This document shows, one piece after another, positions 17,343-26,536 of a stretch of DNA of 64,000 bases. The notes below the pieces were generated by a model that was given only the letters and a program-made list of their open reading frames with translations, did no database searches and had not been told where the DNA came from. The translations under genes and the position numbers were made by a program. This DNA is from Chloroflexota bacterium (GTDB taxonomy: Bacteria; Chloroflexota; Dehalococcoidia; GIF9; UBA5629): NCBI GenBank assembly GCA_016865855.1, contig VGNX01000002.1:62001-126000 (forward strand), written 5' to 3'. Positions within the stretch are counted from its first letter, which is position 1. Every line of letters starts with the position of its first letter.

Positions 17343-18446
17343 ATGTCTTCTGTCTCACGGTTCCTCACATCTCACTGGGGGCCAATCCTGACTGGCCTTG
17401 TCGTTGGTATTCTGGCACCTATTCTGGTCAAACTGGGCAATCCCGGCAATATGGGCATTTGCATGGTCTGCTTTGCCCGGGATATCGCCGGCGCACTGGG
17501 CCTGCACCAGGCAAGCGTCGTACAGTACATCAGGCCTGAAATCATCGGTCTTTTATTCGGCGCTCTTATTGCCGCCTTAATCTTCCGTGAATTTAAGCCG
17601 CGCACCGGCTCCGCTCCTCTGGTACGTTTTCTTCTTGGTATGTTCGCTGTGTTCGGCGCCCTGGTTTTCCTGGGATGCCCCTGGCGTGCCTACCTGCGGC
17701 TTTCTGGAGGCGATTGGAACGCCATCTTTGGTATTTTGGGGTTAATAGCCGGTATCGGCATAGGGATTGTTTTTCTGAGGATGGGCTTCAGCCTGGGACG
17801 TAACCGCCCAGCACCAAAAGCCCTGGGATGGATGATGCCCGCCGTCATGATAGCTTTGCTTGTGCTTTTGATAGCCGCTCCTCAGTTCGGGCGGGACGCC
17901 AGCGGGAATCCCACCGGCCCCATCTTCTTTTCAGAAAAAGGACCGGGCAGCCTGCATGCCCCGCTGATTATTTCACTGGCCATCGGGCTTGTTATCGGCT
18001 TTCTGGCTCAAAGAAGCCGTTTCTGCACCGTGGGCGCCATACGCGATATGATACTGCTGCGTGATTCACACCTGCTCAACGGCATCGCTGCGCTGATTGT
18101 TGCCGCCTTCATTACCAACCTGGTACTTGGCCAGTTCCACCCCGGCTTTGAAAACCAGCCGGTGGCCCATTCTAACGGCTGGTGGAATTTTGGAGGTATG
18201 GCATTAGCGGGTCTAGCCTTTACCCTGGCTGGTGGTTGCCCCGGGCGGCAGCTTTTCCTGGCCGGAGAAGGCGATGGTGACGCCGCCATATTTGTCTTCG
18301 GGATGATAGTGGGCGCTGGGTTTGCCCATAATTTTAGCATAGCCAGCTCTCCGACTGGCCCGGCTGCATTTGGACCGATTACGGTGATAGTTGGACTGGT
18401 GATATGCGTAATCATCGGATTGACAATGCGGGAAGCAAAAGCATAG
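17343..18446 (+). CDS. yedE: YedE/FdhT-type selenium transport-related membrane protein
   Basis: The 367-residue polytopic membrane protein has about ten membrane segments and belongs to the YeeE/YedE family. Features of the selenium-associated branch are GNPGNMGICMVCFARDIAGALGLH near the start, VQYIRPEIIG, FLGCPWRAYLRL, SRFCTVGAIRDM and AGGCPGRQLFLAGEGDGDA. The conserved cysteines line the translocation path in thiosulfate-transporting relatives. It is a likely importer of a selenium or reactive sulfur compound. It is followed after 10 nt by a TusA-like carrier. Confidence 0.9.
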   Translation: MSSVSRFLTSHWGPILTGLVVGILAPILVKLGNPGNMGICMVCFARDIAGALGLHQASVVQYIRPEIIGLLFGALIAALIFREFKPRTGSAPLVRFLLGMFAVFGALVFLGCPWRAYLRLSGGDWNAIFGILGLIAGIGIGIVFLRMGFSLGRNRPAPKALGWMMPAVMIALLVLLIAAPQFGRDASGNPTGPIFFSEKGPGSLHAPLIISLAIGLVIGFLAQRSRFCTVGAIRDMILLRDSHLLNGIAALIVAAFITNLVLGQFHPGFENQPVAHSNGWWNFGGMALAGLAFTLAGGCPGRQLFLAGEGDGDAAIFVFGMIVGAGFAHNFSIASSPTGPAAFGPITVIVGLVICVIIGLTMREAKA

Positions 18447-18456
18447 GAGGTTTATC

Positions 18457-18678
18457 ATGAGTGATATACATACTGTAGATGCTCGCGGGCTGTCATGTCC
18501 CCAACCGGCAATGCTGGCTCGCCAGGCTCTGGAAAAAATGGACAAGGGAACGATAGAGGTTCTTGTAGATTCAACCACCGCACGTGAAAACGTTTCACGT
18601 TTAGCCCGAAATTCTGGCTGGAATGTAACTGTTGAAGACCAGCCTGAAGGCAGTTATCGAATTATGTTGAAGAAATGA
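18457..18678 (+). CDS. TusA-like sulfur/selenium carrier
   Basis: This 73-residue protein has the TusA signature DARGLSCPQPAM with the CPxP cysteine at position 15, which carries persulfide or selenide. It corresponds to the N-terminal domain of YedF, here as a separate gene. It is preceded by AGGAGG and overlaps the aminotransferase start by 4 nt (ATGA). Confidence 0.9.
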   Translation: MSDIHTVDARGLSCPQPAMLARQALEKMDKGTIEVLVDSTTARENVSRLARNSGWNVTVEDQPEGSYRIMLKK

Positions 18679-19823
18679 TCTACCTGGACAATGCAGCAAC
18701 ATCGTGGCCCAAGCCGCCTGAAGTCTTAAGAGCCATGACCAACGTATTGGAGCGTGCCGGGGGTAACCCCGGCCGCTCCGGACACCAGCTGTCCATTGAG
18801 GCAGCACGGATAATGTATCAGGTAAGAGAAGACATCGCCGAGTTTTTTCACGCGGGCGACCCTCTACGGGTGGTCTTCACCAGCAACGCTACCCACGCCA
18901 TCAATCTAGTCCTGAGAGGGCTACTCAAGCCCGGAGACCGGGTTGTTACCAGTTCTATTGAACACAACGCGGTAATGCGACCGCTGCGAAGCCTGGAAAA
19001 GCAGGGCGTCAATCTGCACGTGATTCCTTGCGCTTCCGACGGCAGCCTCGATGTCAAACAGGTCGCCAAAGCGCTGAGTTTCGGTGCCCGGCTCGTGGTT
19101 ATAAACCATGCCAGCAACGTGGTGGGAACTATATTGCCTGTTGCTGAGATTGCCCCTATTGCGCACCAGGCTGGCGCCTTGCTCCTGGTGGACGCAGCAC
19201 AAACGGCAGGTATCATGTCCGTTGATATACAGGCGATGGGCATTGACCTGCTGGTATTCACCGGGCACAAAGCTTTGCTGGGACCGCCTGGCATCGGTGG
19301 ACTTGTCATCAGCCATAGTGTTGATGTCTCACAGATTGAACCTCTAATCAGCGGTGGCACCGGAAGTCAGTCGGAATTGGAGGAGCAGCCTGACTTCCTT
19401 CCCGACAAATTTGAAAGCGGTACCCCCAACATTGTGGGAATAGCCTGTTTACATGCCGGCATACACTGGCTCATAGGTAGAGGTATTCAGGCAATCTGGG
19501 CGCATGAAAAAGAACTTGCGTATGCTCTCATTGACGGCCTATCTGCCATACCCAATGTCGAAATACATGGAACATGCAACCCTGACAGGTCAGTAGCCAT
19601 CGTGTCCTTTACCGTTGCCGGCAGGCATGTCTCGGAGATCGGGCTGAGGCTTGACGAAGAACATGGCGTCTTGACACGCGTTGGGTTGCACTGCGCTCCA
19701 GCAGCACACAAGACAATCGGTTCATTTCCCGAAGGGACTATACGGCTGGCGCCCGGTGTCTTTACAACCAGAGATGATATTCATACAGCGATACGGGCGA
19801 TAGAGAAGGTGGTCCGGTCATGA
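18675..19823 (+). CDS. Cysteine desulfurase/selenocysteine lyase-like class V aminotransferase
   Basis: The 382-residue PLP enzyme belongs to the SufS/CsdB-like branch usually found beside yedE and yedF. The PLP lysine lies in FTGHKALLGPPGIGGL. The RSGHQLSIEAARIM N-terminal segment, SSIEHNAV, and the nucleophilic cysteine in VGLHCAPAAHKTIG near the C-terminus are all visible. It would release sulfur or selenium from cysteine or selenocysteine and hand it to the TusA-like carrier. It overlaps both neighbours by 4 nt. Confidence 0.9.
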   Translation: MIYLDNAATSWPKPPEVLRAMTNVLERAGGNPGRSGHQLSIEAARIMYQVREDIAEFFHAGDPLRVVFTSNATHAINLVLRGLLKPGDRVVTSSIEHNAVMRPLRSLEKQGVNLHVIPCASDGSLDVKQVAKALSFGARLVVINHASNVVGTILPVAEIAPIAHQAGALLLVDAAQTAGIMSVDIQAMGIDLLVFTGHKALLGPPGIGGLVISHSVDVSQIEPLISGGTGSQSELEEQPDFLPDKFESGTPNIVGIACLHAGIHWLIGRGIQAIWAHEKELAYALIDGLSAIPNVEIHGTCNPDRSVAIVSFTVAGRHVSEIGLRLDEEHGVLTRVGLHCAPAAHKTIGSFPEGTIRLAPGVFTTRDDIHTAIRAIEKVVRS

Positions 19824-20038
19824 CACACGGTGTAGTCCTTTTTCATACAACATCAGCAGCTATGCGTGCTGAGAAGGTACTGATGAAAGCAGGGTATGCT
19901 ATCAAGCTCATCCCAACCCCACGTGAATTTTCCAGTGACTGTGGCATTGCGCTCCGCTTCGATTGGAATCAGCATGATCAAGTCAAATCCTTGCTGGATG
20001 CGGCGCATGTGGAGATTGACGCCATACGCCAGATGTAA
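19820..20038 (+). CDS. DUF3343 putative Se/S carrier-like protein
   Basis: The 72-residue protein begins with VVLFHTTSAAMRAEKVLMKAGY and has PTPREFSSDCGIALRF, the DUF3343 pattern with one conserved cysteine (Cys41). DUF3343 proteins cluster with yedE, yedF and the class V aminotransferase and are proposed selenium or sulfur carriers. It is the last intact gene of this four-gene coupled unit. Confidence 0.88.
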   Translation: MTHGVVLFHTTSAAMRAEKVLMKAGYAIKLIPTPREFSSDCGIALRFDWNQHDQVKSLLDAAHVEIDAIRQM

Positions 20039-20052
20039 TACGGAACCTCGCC

Positions 20053-20148
20053 CGAGTCATTTTGATGGGCAAGCTGGCAATCGGCAAGCCAACAACGATG
20101 GCAACGTCCATTCAATCCATGCTCAACTGCGATGTAGTCGGCCTATAA
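20053..20148 (+). pseudogene. Fragment of a second yedF-like gene (3' end only)
   Basis: Positions 20065-20148 read the same last 28 codons as the yedF-like gene at 16970-17053, in a fully open frame down to the stop. Only two residues differ (Asp to Gly, Ser to Gly). About ten further base changes are synonymous, most in the second half of the match. Weak similarity extends upstream to about 20053 with a small deletion. There is no start region, so this is a remnant. Confidence 0.82.
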
Positions 20149-20224
20149 TTAGGCTAATTTGCATTAGAAGAAGAGCGAGCCAACAGTCTAGAGTATCTTA
20201 CTGATTTCCGTCAGCTCGGAAGCT

Positions 20225-20623
20225 TTACCGCTTGGTATATTGAGGGGCTTTGCGGGCGCGCTTGAGTCCGTATTTCTTGCGCTCTTTGATGCGGGCATCA
20301 CGGGTTAGCAGCCCTTCCTGACGCAGGAGAGGTTTGAACTGCTCGTTAGCTTCAACCAGGGCTCGAGCAATGCCATGTCGAATAGCCCCAGCTTGCCCAG
20401 TGAGACCACCACCGGTCACCTTGATCTCAACATTGAACTTCCCCACAGTATCAGTCGCCACGAATGGGTGTTCAATAAGGCGGCGATGCTCGAGGCGAGG
20501 GAAAAGCTCCTGGTAGGGCTTACCATTGACAATAATCTCCCCCCTGCCTCCAGAGAACAGCTTCACTTGCGCTATGGCGCATTTGCGCTTGCCTGTGCCG
20601 CGGTCATAAGTCTGAGTAGTCAC
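20225..20623 (-). CDS. rpsI: Ribosomal protein uS9
   Basis: The 132-residue small-subunit protein has [14 protein letters not shown] near the start, the [19 protein letters not shown] core and the basic tail ending QYTKR that reaches the P-site tRNA. Its start overlaps the rplM stop by 4 nt. It is the last gene of the superoperon; no clear terminator follows. Confidence 0.97.
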   Translation of the reverse strand: MTTQTYDRGTGKRKCAIAQVKLFSGGRGEIIVNGKPYQELFPRLEHRRLIEHPFVATDTVGKFNVEIKVTGGGLTGQAGAIRHGIARALVEANEQFKPLLRQEGLLTRDARIKERKKYGLKRARKAPQYTKR

Positions 20624-21069
20624 GAGATTTCACTCCCTTTTGCAGTTGCTTTTGTACCAGCGACCTGTGCCTGGTGGGGATGGCTATCGCCGGCATAAAC
20701 CTTTAGCTTTTTAAACATGGCTCTACCCAACCGGTTATGCGGCAACATACCTTTAACCGCATGCTCAATCACTCTGGTAGGGTGAGCAGCCAGCATCTTT
20801 TCGAAAGTCTCAGCTTTCATGCCGCCAGGGTAGCCTGAATGATGATAGTAGGTTTTCTGCTTGGCTTTCTTCCCGGTAACTCTAACCTTGGCGGCGTTGA
20901 GCACAATGACATAGTCGCCGGTATCTAGATACGGAACGTATGTCGGCTTATGCTTACCCATGAGCAAGCTTGCTATCTGAGTGGCAAGCCTGCCTAAAGT
21001 CTTCCCAGAAGCATCAATAACATGCCACTGGTGTTCGACATCTTTAGCTTTAGTTGAATATGTCTTCAT
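20620..21069 (-). CDS. rplM: Ribosomal protein uL13
   Basis: The 149-residue large-subunit assembly protein has [16 protein letters not shown], the [22 protein letters not shown] core and a [12 protein letters not shown] signature. It overlaps truA by 4 nt and rpsI by 4 nt, so translation is coupled along this tail. Confidence 0.97.
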   Translation of the reverse strand: MKTYSTKAKDVEHQWHVIDASGKTLGRLATQIASLLMGKHKPTYVPYLDTGDYVIVLNAAKVRVTGKKAKQKTYYHHSGYPGGMKAETFEKMLAAHPTRVIEHAVKGMLPHNRLGRAMFKKLKVYAGDSHPHQAQVAGTKATAKGSEIS

Positions 21070-21842
21070 GTTGCCAGCTCCAGATTGCCGGGGTAATTAA
21101 CTTTAGTAAGACAAAGACCACAAGCCGGAGCGGTCGGCCCGGCCAGGACCAGCGTCTTTGTCTCCATAATCTGATGAAATTCCTCAAGCCCTACTTTACC
21201 CAGTCCTACCCTTATTAGCAAGCCTACAGTATTGCGAACCTGATGAGTCAGAAAAGAATTGGCAGTCATACGGAAAGTGGCCAGGTCATCCTTCTTTGCC
21301 ACCCTGGCTTCATAGACAGTACGCACCGTGCTTCTTAGCTTACCTAAAGCGGTGGCAAAGGAGGCGAAGTCGTGTTCACCTTCAAGAAATTTACATGCCT
21401 TATTCATAGCTTTAATATTCAACTTCTTGGGCACAAAATAAGCAAAACCCTCGAACAGAGGCGACCGAGTTGAACTATTCAAAATGTAATAATCATATTC
21501 TCGACTCACAGCATCACGCCTAACATTAAAATCCATATTCACTTTGCAAGCGCCCTTAACCGCAATGTCCCTCGGCAGATAGTAATTTAAGGCTCTAACA
21601 AATGTCTGTGGAGGCAAGGCAGACTTAGTCCGGAAGCTAACTACCTGGCCTCTGGCATGTACGCCAGTGTCAGTCCGGCTGGCAGCAATTACACGGCTGC
21701 TTTCTCCGGTAAGCCTCCGTATGGCCCGTTCCAGTTCAGCCTGAATTGTGGGCAGGTTAGCCTGCCACTGGAAGCCATAATAATTTCTGCCGTCATACTC
21801 CACAACCAAAACGATCTTGTTAAAACTGTTAAAGAGCTTCAC
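21066..21842 (-). CDS. truA: tRNA pseudouridine(38-40) synthase TruA
   Basis: The 258-residue enzyme converts uridines 38-40 of the tRNA anticodon arm to pseudouridine. The catalytic aspartate lies in [24 protein letters not shown] at the start and [13 protein letters not shown] near the end are typical. Its place between rplQ and rplM is the classic arrangement in many bacteria. Confidence 0.95.
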   Translation of the reverse strand: MKLFNSFNKIVLVVEYDGRNYYGFQWQANLPTIQAELERAIRRLTGESSRVIAASRTDTGVHARGQVVSFRTKSALPPQTFVRALNYYLPRDIAVKGACKVNMDFNVRRDAVSREYDYYILNSSTRSPLFEGFAYFVPKKLNIKAMNKACKFLEGEHDFASFATALGKLRSTVRTVYEARVAKKDDLATFRMTANSFLTHQVRNTVGLLIRVGLGKVGLEEFHQIMETKTLVLAGPTAPACGLCLTKVNYPGNLELAT

Positions 21843-21857
21843 TAATACAGCGTCTTG

Positions 21858-22211
21858 TTATTCTACCATCTCAACCTGGGCTAGCCGCGCTCCATCACCG
21901 ACCCGCCGTCCCAATTTGACTAGTCGTGTATAACCCCCGGGACGTTCCGCATACCTGGGCGCGAGCTCGTTAAATATCTTGTCAACGAGCTTCTTGTCAG
22001 TAACAAAAGCCAAAGCCCGACGCCGAGAAGCCAGGCTGCCTTCCTTCCCCAGAGTAATCATCTTCTCGGCTAGGCCCCGAATCTCCTTTGCCTTAGCCTC
22101 GGTGGTGACAATTTTTTCGTATTTAACCAAATCAGACACCAAGTTGCGGTACAAAGCCCAACGGTGCGCTGTAGGCCTGCTCAGTTTTCGTCCGGCTATA
22201 CGATGTCTCAA
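21858..22211 (-). CDS. rplQ: Ribosomal protein bL17
   Basis: The 117-residue protein begins [20 protein letters not shown], the bL17 signature, and ends in the [17 protein letters not shown] segment. It overlaps the rpoA stop by 4 nt, the usual alpha-operon order. Confidence 0.97.
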   Translation of the reverse strand: MRHRIAGRKLSRPTAHRWALYRNLVSDLVKYEKIVTTEAKAKEIRGLAEKMITLGKEGSLASRRRALAFVTDKKLVDKIFNELAPRYAERPGGYTRLVKLGRRVGDGARLAQVEMVE

Positions 22212-23233
22212 TCCGTAATCTTCCCTTCAATGCTTTCAGCGCTTTCGTCTTTTTCAGAAGCCAAAGCTCTTGATACCCTCTTCTTTTCCTTTTTCTCCTT
22301 AGCCTCGGGAATGAAAGGCAGGTCAAGCCGCTTAAGAGCTGCCTCGACTTCTTCCCTAGATTTGGCTCCGAAGCCGGCTAAGCCACATAGACCGTCTAGA
22401 CCTCTTTCCAGAATCTGACCCAAAGTGGTAACACCACCTCTTCTTAAGCTGCTATAGGTATGTGTGGATAAATTCAACTGGTCTAGAGGCATCAGGTATT
22501 GCTCTGGTGGAATCAGCCGCTGCCATGCCACTTCGGCTCCCTCCGGTGTAATGGCTCTGGCCAGTTCACGGAAGCAACCAAACTGCTCTATCAGGATAGA
22601 TGCGCTCTGACTAACTGCCTCTATCGGAGATACGGAGCCATCAGTCCAAACTTCCAGGATAAGTTTCTCCTGGTTACTCCCCTCTCTAAGGCTGCTAGGC
22701 TCAACCAAGAAATTGACCTTACGAACCGGGGTGAAAATAGCATCTATGGGAATCGTCCCAATGGGCAGGCTATCGCTGGAACTGGCTGGCACATAGCCTC
22801 TACCTATCTCGACGTTAAACTCGATACTGAGCTTAGCCTTTGGAGAGTCCAGAGTAGCCAGATAAAGCTCGGGGTTAACGATTTCGAAATCTGCCGATGG
22901 CTTAATGTCACCAGCACAGACTTGCCCTTCTCCCCCGACCTCCAGTCTCATCTTCCCAGAACGCTGGGCAAGATGACGAAGGCGTATTCCCTTGACGTTA
23001 AGCAGGAAATCTATTGCATCCTCCTTAACGTGAGGGATTGTTGAGAATTCATGCTGGACACCCTCAATCATGACCCAGGTTATTGCAGCACCGGGTAAAG
23101 AGCTGAGAAGCACCCGGCGCAGGCTGTTACCTAATGTAACTCCAAAACCCTTCTCTACAGGTTCGGCACTAAAACGACCATAGATTTCAGTGCCTTCGAC
23201 ACATTCTACCTTTGGTAGTGCTAAGCCAGCCAA
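22208..23233 (-). CDS. rpoA: RNA polymerase alpha subunit
   Basis: The 341-residue protein has the two alpha domains. The N-terminal assembly domain includes [23 protein letters not shown]. The C-terminal domain has helix-hairpin-helix elements around [24 protein letters not shown] and [16 protein letters not shown] lysine/glutamate-rich tail of about 30 residues extends past the C-terminal domain. Confidence 0.97.
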   Translation of the reverse strand: MAGLALPKVECVEGTEIYGRFSAEPVEKGFGVTLGNSLRRVLLSSLPGAAITWVMIEGVQHEFSTIPHVKEDAIDFLLNVKGIRLRHLAQRSGKMRLEVGGEGQVCAGDIKPSADFEIVNPELYLATLDSPKAKLSIEFNVEIGRGYVPASSSDSLPIGTIPIDAIFTPVRKVNFLVEPSSLREGSNQEKLILEVWTDGSVSPIEAVSQSASILIEQFGCFRELARAITPEGAEVAWQRLIPPEQYLMPLDQLNLSTHTYSSLRRGGVTTLGQILERGLDGLCGLAGFGAKSREEVEAALKRLDLPFIPEAKEKKEKKRVSRALASEKDESAESIEGKITD

Positions 23234-23242
23234 GAAGCCTCC

Positions 23243-23875
23243 TTAACGGGAATAATATTCAACGATAGCTTTTTCATCAAACTTAACTTCAATATCCTCA
23301 CCTGTTGGCAGGTTAACGATTCGACCGGCCAGTTTTTCTTTATCCAGAGCCAGCCAGCCGGGAACGGTCCTGCCCTCAATTTCTTGAACGAGCGCTTTGT
23401 AATATTCAGTTTTGGTACTACTTTCTCGCCAGGCAATAGCATCACCGGGCTTCACCAGACAGGAGGGGATATCCGTCTTGCGGCCGTTTAAGAGAAAGTG
23501 ACCATGGCGTACCAGTTGTCTGGCTTGAGAGCGGGAGCTGGCAAAGCCTAAACGGTAAACCACATTGTCTAACCGTCTCTCTAGCAAAATTAAGAGGTTC
23601 TCGCCAGTTATGCCGGGAAGCCTTTTCGCCTCAGCAAAGAATTTGCGGAATTGTCGTTCCAAAAGTCCGTAACTATAGCGAGCCTTCTGCTTCTCCTGCA
23701 ACTGAAGCCCACGGTCAGACTTCTTTGCGCGCCGCTTTCTGATACCAGTATACCCAGGGGGAACATCCCTGCGCTCCACAGCGCACTTGGAGGTAAAGCA
23801 CCTATCCCCCTTAAGCATTAATTTGTCGCCAACACGACGACATAAACGACAATTAGCCTGTGTATACCGTCCCAT
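23243..23875 (-). CDS. rpsD: Ribosomal protein uS4 (zinc-binding form)
   Basis: The 210-residue primary 16S rRNA-binding protein has four N-terminal cysteines (9, 12, 26, 31) in the pattern CRLC...CFTSKC, so this is the zinc-containing form. The S4 RNA-binding domain is seen at RLDNVVYRLGFASSRSQARQ. The next gene upstream, rpsK, ends 2 nt before its start. Confidence 0.97.
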   Translation of the reverse strand: MGRYTQANCRLCRRVGDKLMLKGDRCFTSKCAVERRDVPPGYTGIRKRRAKKSDRGLQLQEKQKARYSYGLLERQFRKFFAEAKRLPGITGENLLILLERRLDNVVYRLGFASSRSQARQLVRHGHFLLNGRKTDIPSCLVKPGDAIAWRESSTKTEYYKALVQEIEGRTVPGWLALDKEKLAGRIVNLPTGEDIEVKFDEKAIVEYYSR

Positions 23876-23877
23876 TT

Positions 23878-24270
23878 CTACACTCGCCTTCTCTTACGAG
23901 GCCGGCAACCATTGTGCGGAACAGGAGTTACGTCCTTAATCCCAGTAACCAAAATCCCTGAAGCCTGGATGGCTCGAATCGCTGCCTCGCGACCGCTGCC
24001 GGGACCTCGGATATATACCTCGACCTGACGCAAACCATGTTCCTTAGCTTTTTGAGCAGCGCCCTGCGCCGCCAATTGAGCTGCATAGGGCGTACCTTTT
24101 CGAGACCCTTTGAACCCAGCTGTGCCGGGACTTCCCCAGGCGATAACATTGCCTTTCTGGTCAGTAAGAGTAATAATTGTATTATTAAAGGTAGATTGGA
24201 TGTAAGCTTTACCTTCAGCAATATGCTTGCGCTCTCGCCTTCTTACCCCGGTTTTCTTTTTCTTAGGCAT
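23878..24270 (-). CDS. rpsK: Ribosomal protein uS11
   Basis: The 130-residue platform protein has [34 protein letters not shown] and the C-terminal [16 protein letters not shown], all typical. It lies 17 nt downstream of rpsM. Confidence 0.97.
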   Translation of the reverse strand: MPKKKKTGVRRRERKHIAEGKAYIQSTFNNTIITLTDQKGNVIAWGSPGTAGFKGSRKGTPYAAQLAAQGAAQKAKEHGLRQVEVYIRGPGSGREAAIRAIQASGILVTGIKDVTPVPHNGCRPRKRRRV

Positions 24271-24287
24271 ATCCTTCCATCACTCCT

Positions 24288-24677
24288 TTACTTCTTAGTC
24301 GTTCCACGCCTCTGTCCGCGGCCAGCCACTGTCTTGCGAAGACCACGCTTGGTCCGAGCATTAGTTCGTGTCCGCTGCCCTCGAACCGGCAATCCGCGAC
24401 GATGCCTTAGACCTCGATAACTGCCGATTTCAATAAGCCGCTTAATATTAAGATTAACTTCCTTCCGAAGTCCGCCTTCTACTTTATATTCTTTATCGAT
24501 AACCTCGCGAATACGGCTAACCTCCTGCTCGCTAAGGTCCTTTACCTTAGTATCAGGGTTTACACCACTGGAAGACAAAATCCGACGGCTTGAAGCAGGG
24601 CCGATGCCATAGATATACTGTAAAGAAATCTCAACCCTTTTATCTTTTGGAATGTCCACACCAGCGATACGTGCCAT
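24288..24677 (-). CDS. rpsM: Ribosomal protein uS13
   Basis: The 129-residue head protein begins [19 protein letters not shown]. It has the [14 protein letters not shown] helix-hairpin-helix-like region and the basic [22 protein letters not shown] tail. It follows rpmJ by 17 nt. Confidence 0.97.
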   Translation of the reverse strand: MARIAGVDIPKDKRVEISLQYIYGIGPASSRRILSSSGVNPDTKVKDLSEQEVSRIREVIDKEYKVEGGLRKEVNLNIKRLIEIGSYRGLRHRRGLPVRGQRTRTNARTKRGLRKTVAGRGQRRGTTKK

Positions 24678-24694
24678 ATCTCATCACTCCTACG

Positions 24695-24808
24695 TTATCC
24701 TTGGCGCTGCTTATGCTTGGGGTTCTGACAAATAACCCGAACCACTCCACGGCGCCTGATAATCTTGCATTTATCGCACCGACGCTTAACAGAAGACCGC
24801 ACTTTCAT
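24695..24808 (-). CDS. rpmJ: Ribosomal protein bL36
   Basis: This 37-codon gene starts at ATG 24808 and stops at 24695. The protein begins [14 protein letters not shown] and ends [11 protein letters not shown]. It has the zinc ribbon ligands Cys11, Cys14, Cys27 and His32, the complete C-form of bL36. A strong promoter lies just upstream. Confidence 0.96.
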   Translation of the reverse strand: MKVRSSVKRRCDKCKIIRRRGVVRVICQNPKHKQRQG

Positions 24809-24840
24809 AATTAACTACCTTAAATCGCAAAAACCTTATA

Positions 24841-24869
24841 ATAATAAACCTTGTCGGCATTTATGTCAA
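24841..24869 (-). promoter_or_regulatory. Strong promoter for the rpmJ-rpsM-rpsK-rpsD-rpoA segment
   Basis: On the minus strand a perfect TTGACA (24864-24869) is followed by a 17-nt spacer and TATTAT (24841-24846). It lies in the 79-nt gap between infA and rpmJ, the largest gap of the spc-alpha part, so it allows alpha-operon genes to be expressed apart from the upstream ribosomal genes. Confidence 0.75.
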
Positions 24870-24887
24870 AATGTAAATTGCCCATGA

Positions 24888-25106
24888 CTACTTAAACCGA
24901 TAAGTGATTCTCCCCCGCTTCAAATCGTAAGGCGAAAGCTCCACTAGCACTTTGTCTGCTTGCAAAATCCTAATATAATGCTTCCTCATTTTACCCGAAA
25001 TATGAGCTAAAACCTCATGCCCGTTAGCCAATTCCACGCGAAATGTAGCATTAGGTAAAGATTCAATCACTGTGCCTTCAACCTCTATTGCTTCTTTCTT
25101 AGGCAT
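24888..25106 (-). CDS. infA: Translation initiation factor IF-1
   Basis: The 72-residue S1/OB-fold protein has [34 protein letters not shown] and [16 protein letters not shown], all standard for IF-1. It binds the 30S A-site during initiation. It lies 12 nt after map. Confidence 0.97.
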   Translation of the reverse strand: MPKKEAIEVEGTVIESLPNATFRVELANGHEVLAHISGKMRKHYIRILQADKVLVELSPYDLKRGRITYRFK

Positions 25107-25118
25107 ACTACACTTCTA

Positions 25119-25865
25119 TTATAGTAGAGTCAGTACCTCCGCTTCACCCTGGCTAATAGCGATAGTATGCTCAAAATGAGCTGAAATGCTGCCATCTGCA
25201 GTGAGCACTGTCCATCTGTTCTCAGCAACCCGTGTCCGCCAGTCTCCAGCAGTCACCATCGGCTCCACCGCCAAAGTCATGCCTTTTCGCAAAAGAGGGC
25301 CTTCGCCAGGCGAGCCAAAGTTTGGCACTGAAGGGTCTTCATGCAAGTCTCTACCTACTCCATGCCCGGAATACTCCCGAACCACAGAAAATCCCCTTGT
25401 CTCAACGTAGTTCTGAATAGCTGATGAAACATCTCCTAGGTGGGCACCATTACGTGCTGCCCTTATTCCAACCATCAACGCGGCTTCGGTAACCGATAAG
25501 AGTTCCTGAGCTTTAGGGCTAATTCCACCTACCCCAACTGTTATGGCCCCATCACCATGGAAGCCATCAACGATCGCCCCAAAGTCCAAAGAGACTACAT
25601 CACCTTCATCCAATCGCCGCTCTCCGGGAATACCATGGACAATCTCATCATTCACCGAAACGCATAGATGTGCCGGGAAGCCTCGATAACCTTTGAATGA
25701 AGCCTTAGCTCCATATTTCTTCAGTTCACTTGCAGCCACTGAGTCCAGCTGACTGGTCTTAATCCCTGGCTTTATTTCTTCCCTCAACCTTTGTAAAACA
25801 GCCGCTACGATTTTTCCAGCTTGTCGCATAATAGCCACTTCCTGTGATGACTTTATCACAGTCAT
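25119..25865 (-). CDS. map: Methionine aminopeptidase, type I
   Basis: The 248-residue enzyme removes N-terminal methionine from new proteins. Metal ligands are visible in SLDFGAIVDGFHGDGA (two Asp), GHGVGRDLHEDP (His), VEPMV (Glu) and HFEHTI (Glu). It overlaps the adk stop by 4 nt, the common secY-adk-map-infA order. Confidence 0.96.
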   Translation of the reverse strand: MTVIKSSQEVAIMRQAGKIVAAVLQRLREEIKPGIKTSQLDSVAASELKKYGAKASFKGYRGFPAHLCVSVNDEIVHGIPGERRLDEGDVVSLDFGAIVDGFHGDGAITVGVGGISPKAQELLSVTEAALMVGIRAARNGAHLGDVSSAIQNYVETRGFSVVREYSGHGVGRDLHEDPSVPNFGSPGEGPLLRKGMTLAVEPMVTAGDWRTRVAENRWTVLTADGSISAHFEHTIAISQGEAEVLTLL

Positions 25866-26524
25866 TTGGTTTTCACCAGCTTGAGCCCGAGAGCATTAAT
25901 TATCTTCTCGGATACCTCCTCTATGCCGAGCTTACCATCCACTGCAACGAGTTTCCCCTCTGCCTTATAGTAATCCAAGACAGGCGTAGTCTGAGCAAAA
26001 TAGACTTTCAATCGTTCTTTTACCGTCTCCTCAGTATCGTCAGAGCGCTGATATAACTCACCACCACATTTATCACATATGTTGCGAACTTTTGGTGGTG
26101 AAGTCACCTCATGGTAAGGTGTCTGACACTTGCGGCATATCCAACGCCCACTAAGACGCTTTAATAGTTCCTTCTCAGGCGCCTCGATGTATATTGCTTT
26201 ATCTATAGCCTCCCCACGACTGGTCAACATTCTGTCAAGCGCCCTAGCTTGCTCAATAGTCCGAGGAAAGCCATCGAAAACACACCCTGATTTACAATCA
26301 GGCTCATTGAGCCGCTCCGAGATTAGCTGAATTGTTACTTCATCAGGAACCAGAGCACCTTTATCCATATAAGCTTTTACCGATTTCTCTAGCTTGGTTC
26401 CTTTATCCACCGCCTGTCTAAAAAGGTCGCCCGAAGCTATATGAGCTAATCCCAATTTTCGTGAAATTATAGCTGCCTGAGTCCCTTTACCTGCCCCTGG
26501 AGCACCGAGAAAAACTAAAAACAT
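25862..26524 (-). CDS. adk: Adenylate kinase with zinc-binding LID
   Basis: The 220-residue enzyme interconverts AMP, ADP and ATP. The P-loop is GAPGAGKGTQA at 7-17, followed by the AMP-binding ASGDLFR and GFPRTIEQA. The LID carries two cysteine pairs (CRKC and CDKC), the structural zinc site found in Gram-positive-type and many thermophile enzymes. It lies 12 nt after secY. Confidence 0.97.
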   Translation of the reverse strand: MFLVFLGAPGAGKGTQAAIISRKLGLAHIASGDLFRQAVDKGTKLEKSVKAYMDKGALVPDEVTIQLISERLNEPDCKSGCVFDGFPRTIEQARALDRMLTSRGEAIDKAIYIEAPEKELLKRLSGRWICRKCQTPYHEVTSPPKVRNICDKCGGELYQRSDDTEETVKERLKVYFAQTTPVLDYYKAEGKLVAVDGKLGIEEVSEKIINALGLKLVKTK

Positions 26525-26536
26525 TCGTGTATCTCC

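Noticed and set aside
20149..20224. An intrinsic terminator after rpsI
   Set aside because: Only a weak four-pair stem (CTGA/TCAG) is present on the minus strand and there is no T-run after it.
20375..20698. Long plus-strand open frames opposite rpsI, rplM and other ribosomal genes
   Set aside because: They are antisense shadows of highly conserved ribosomal protein genes, with no family resemblance.
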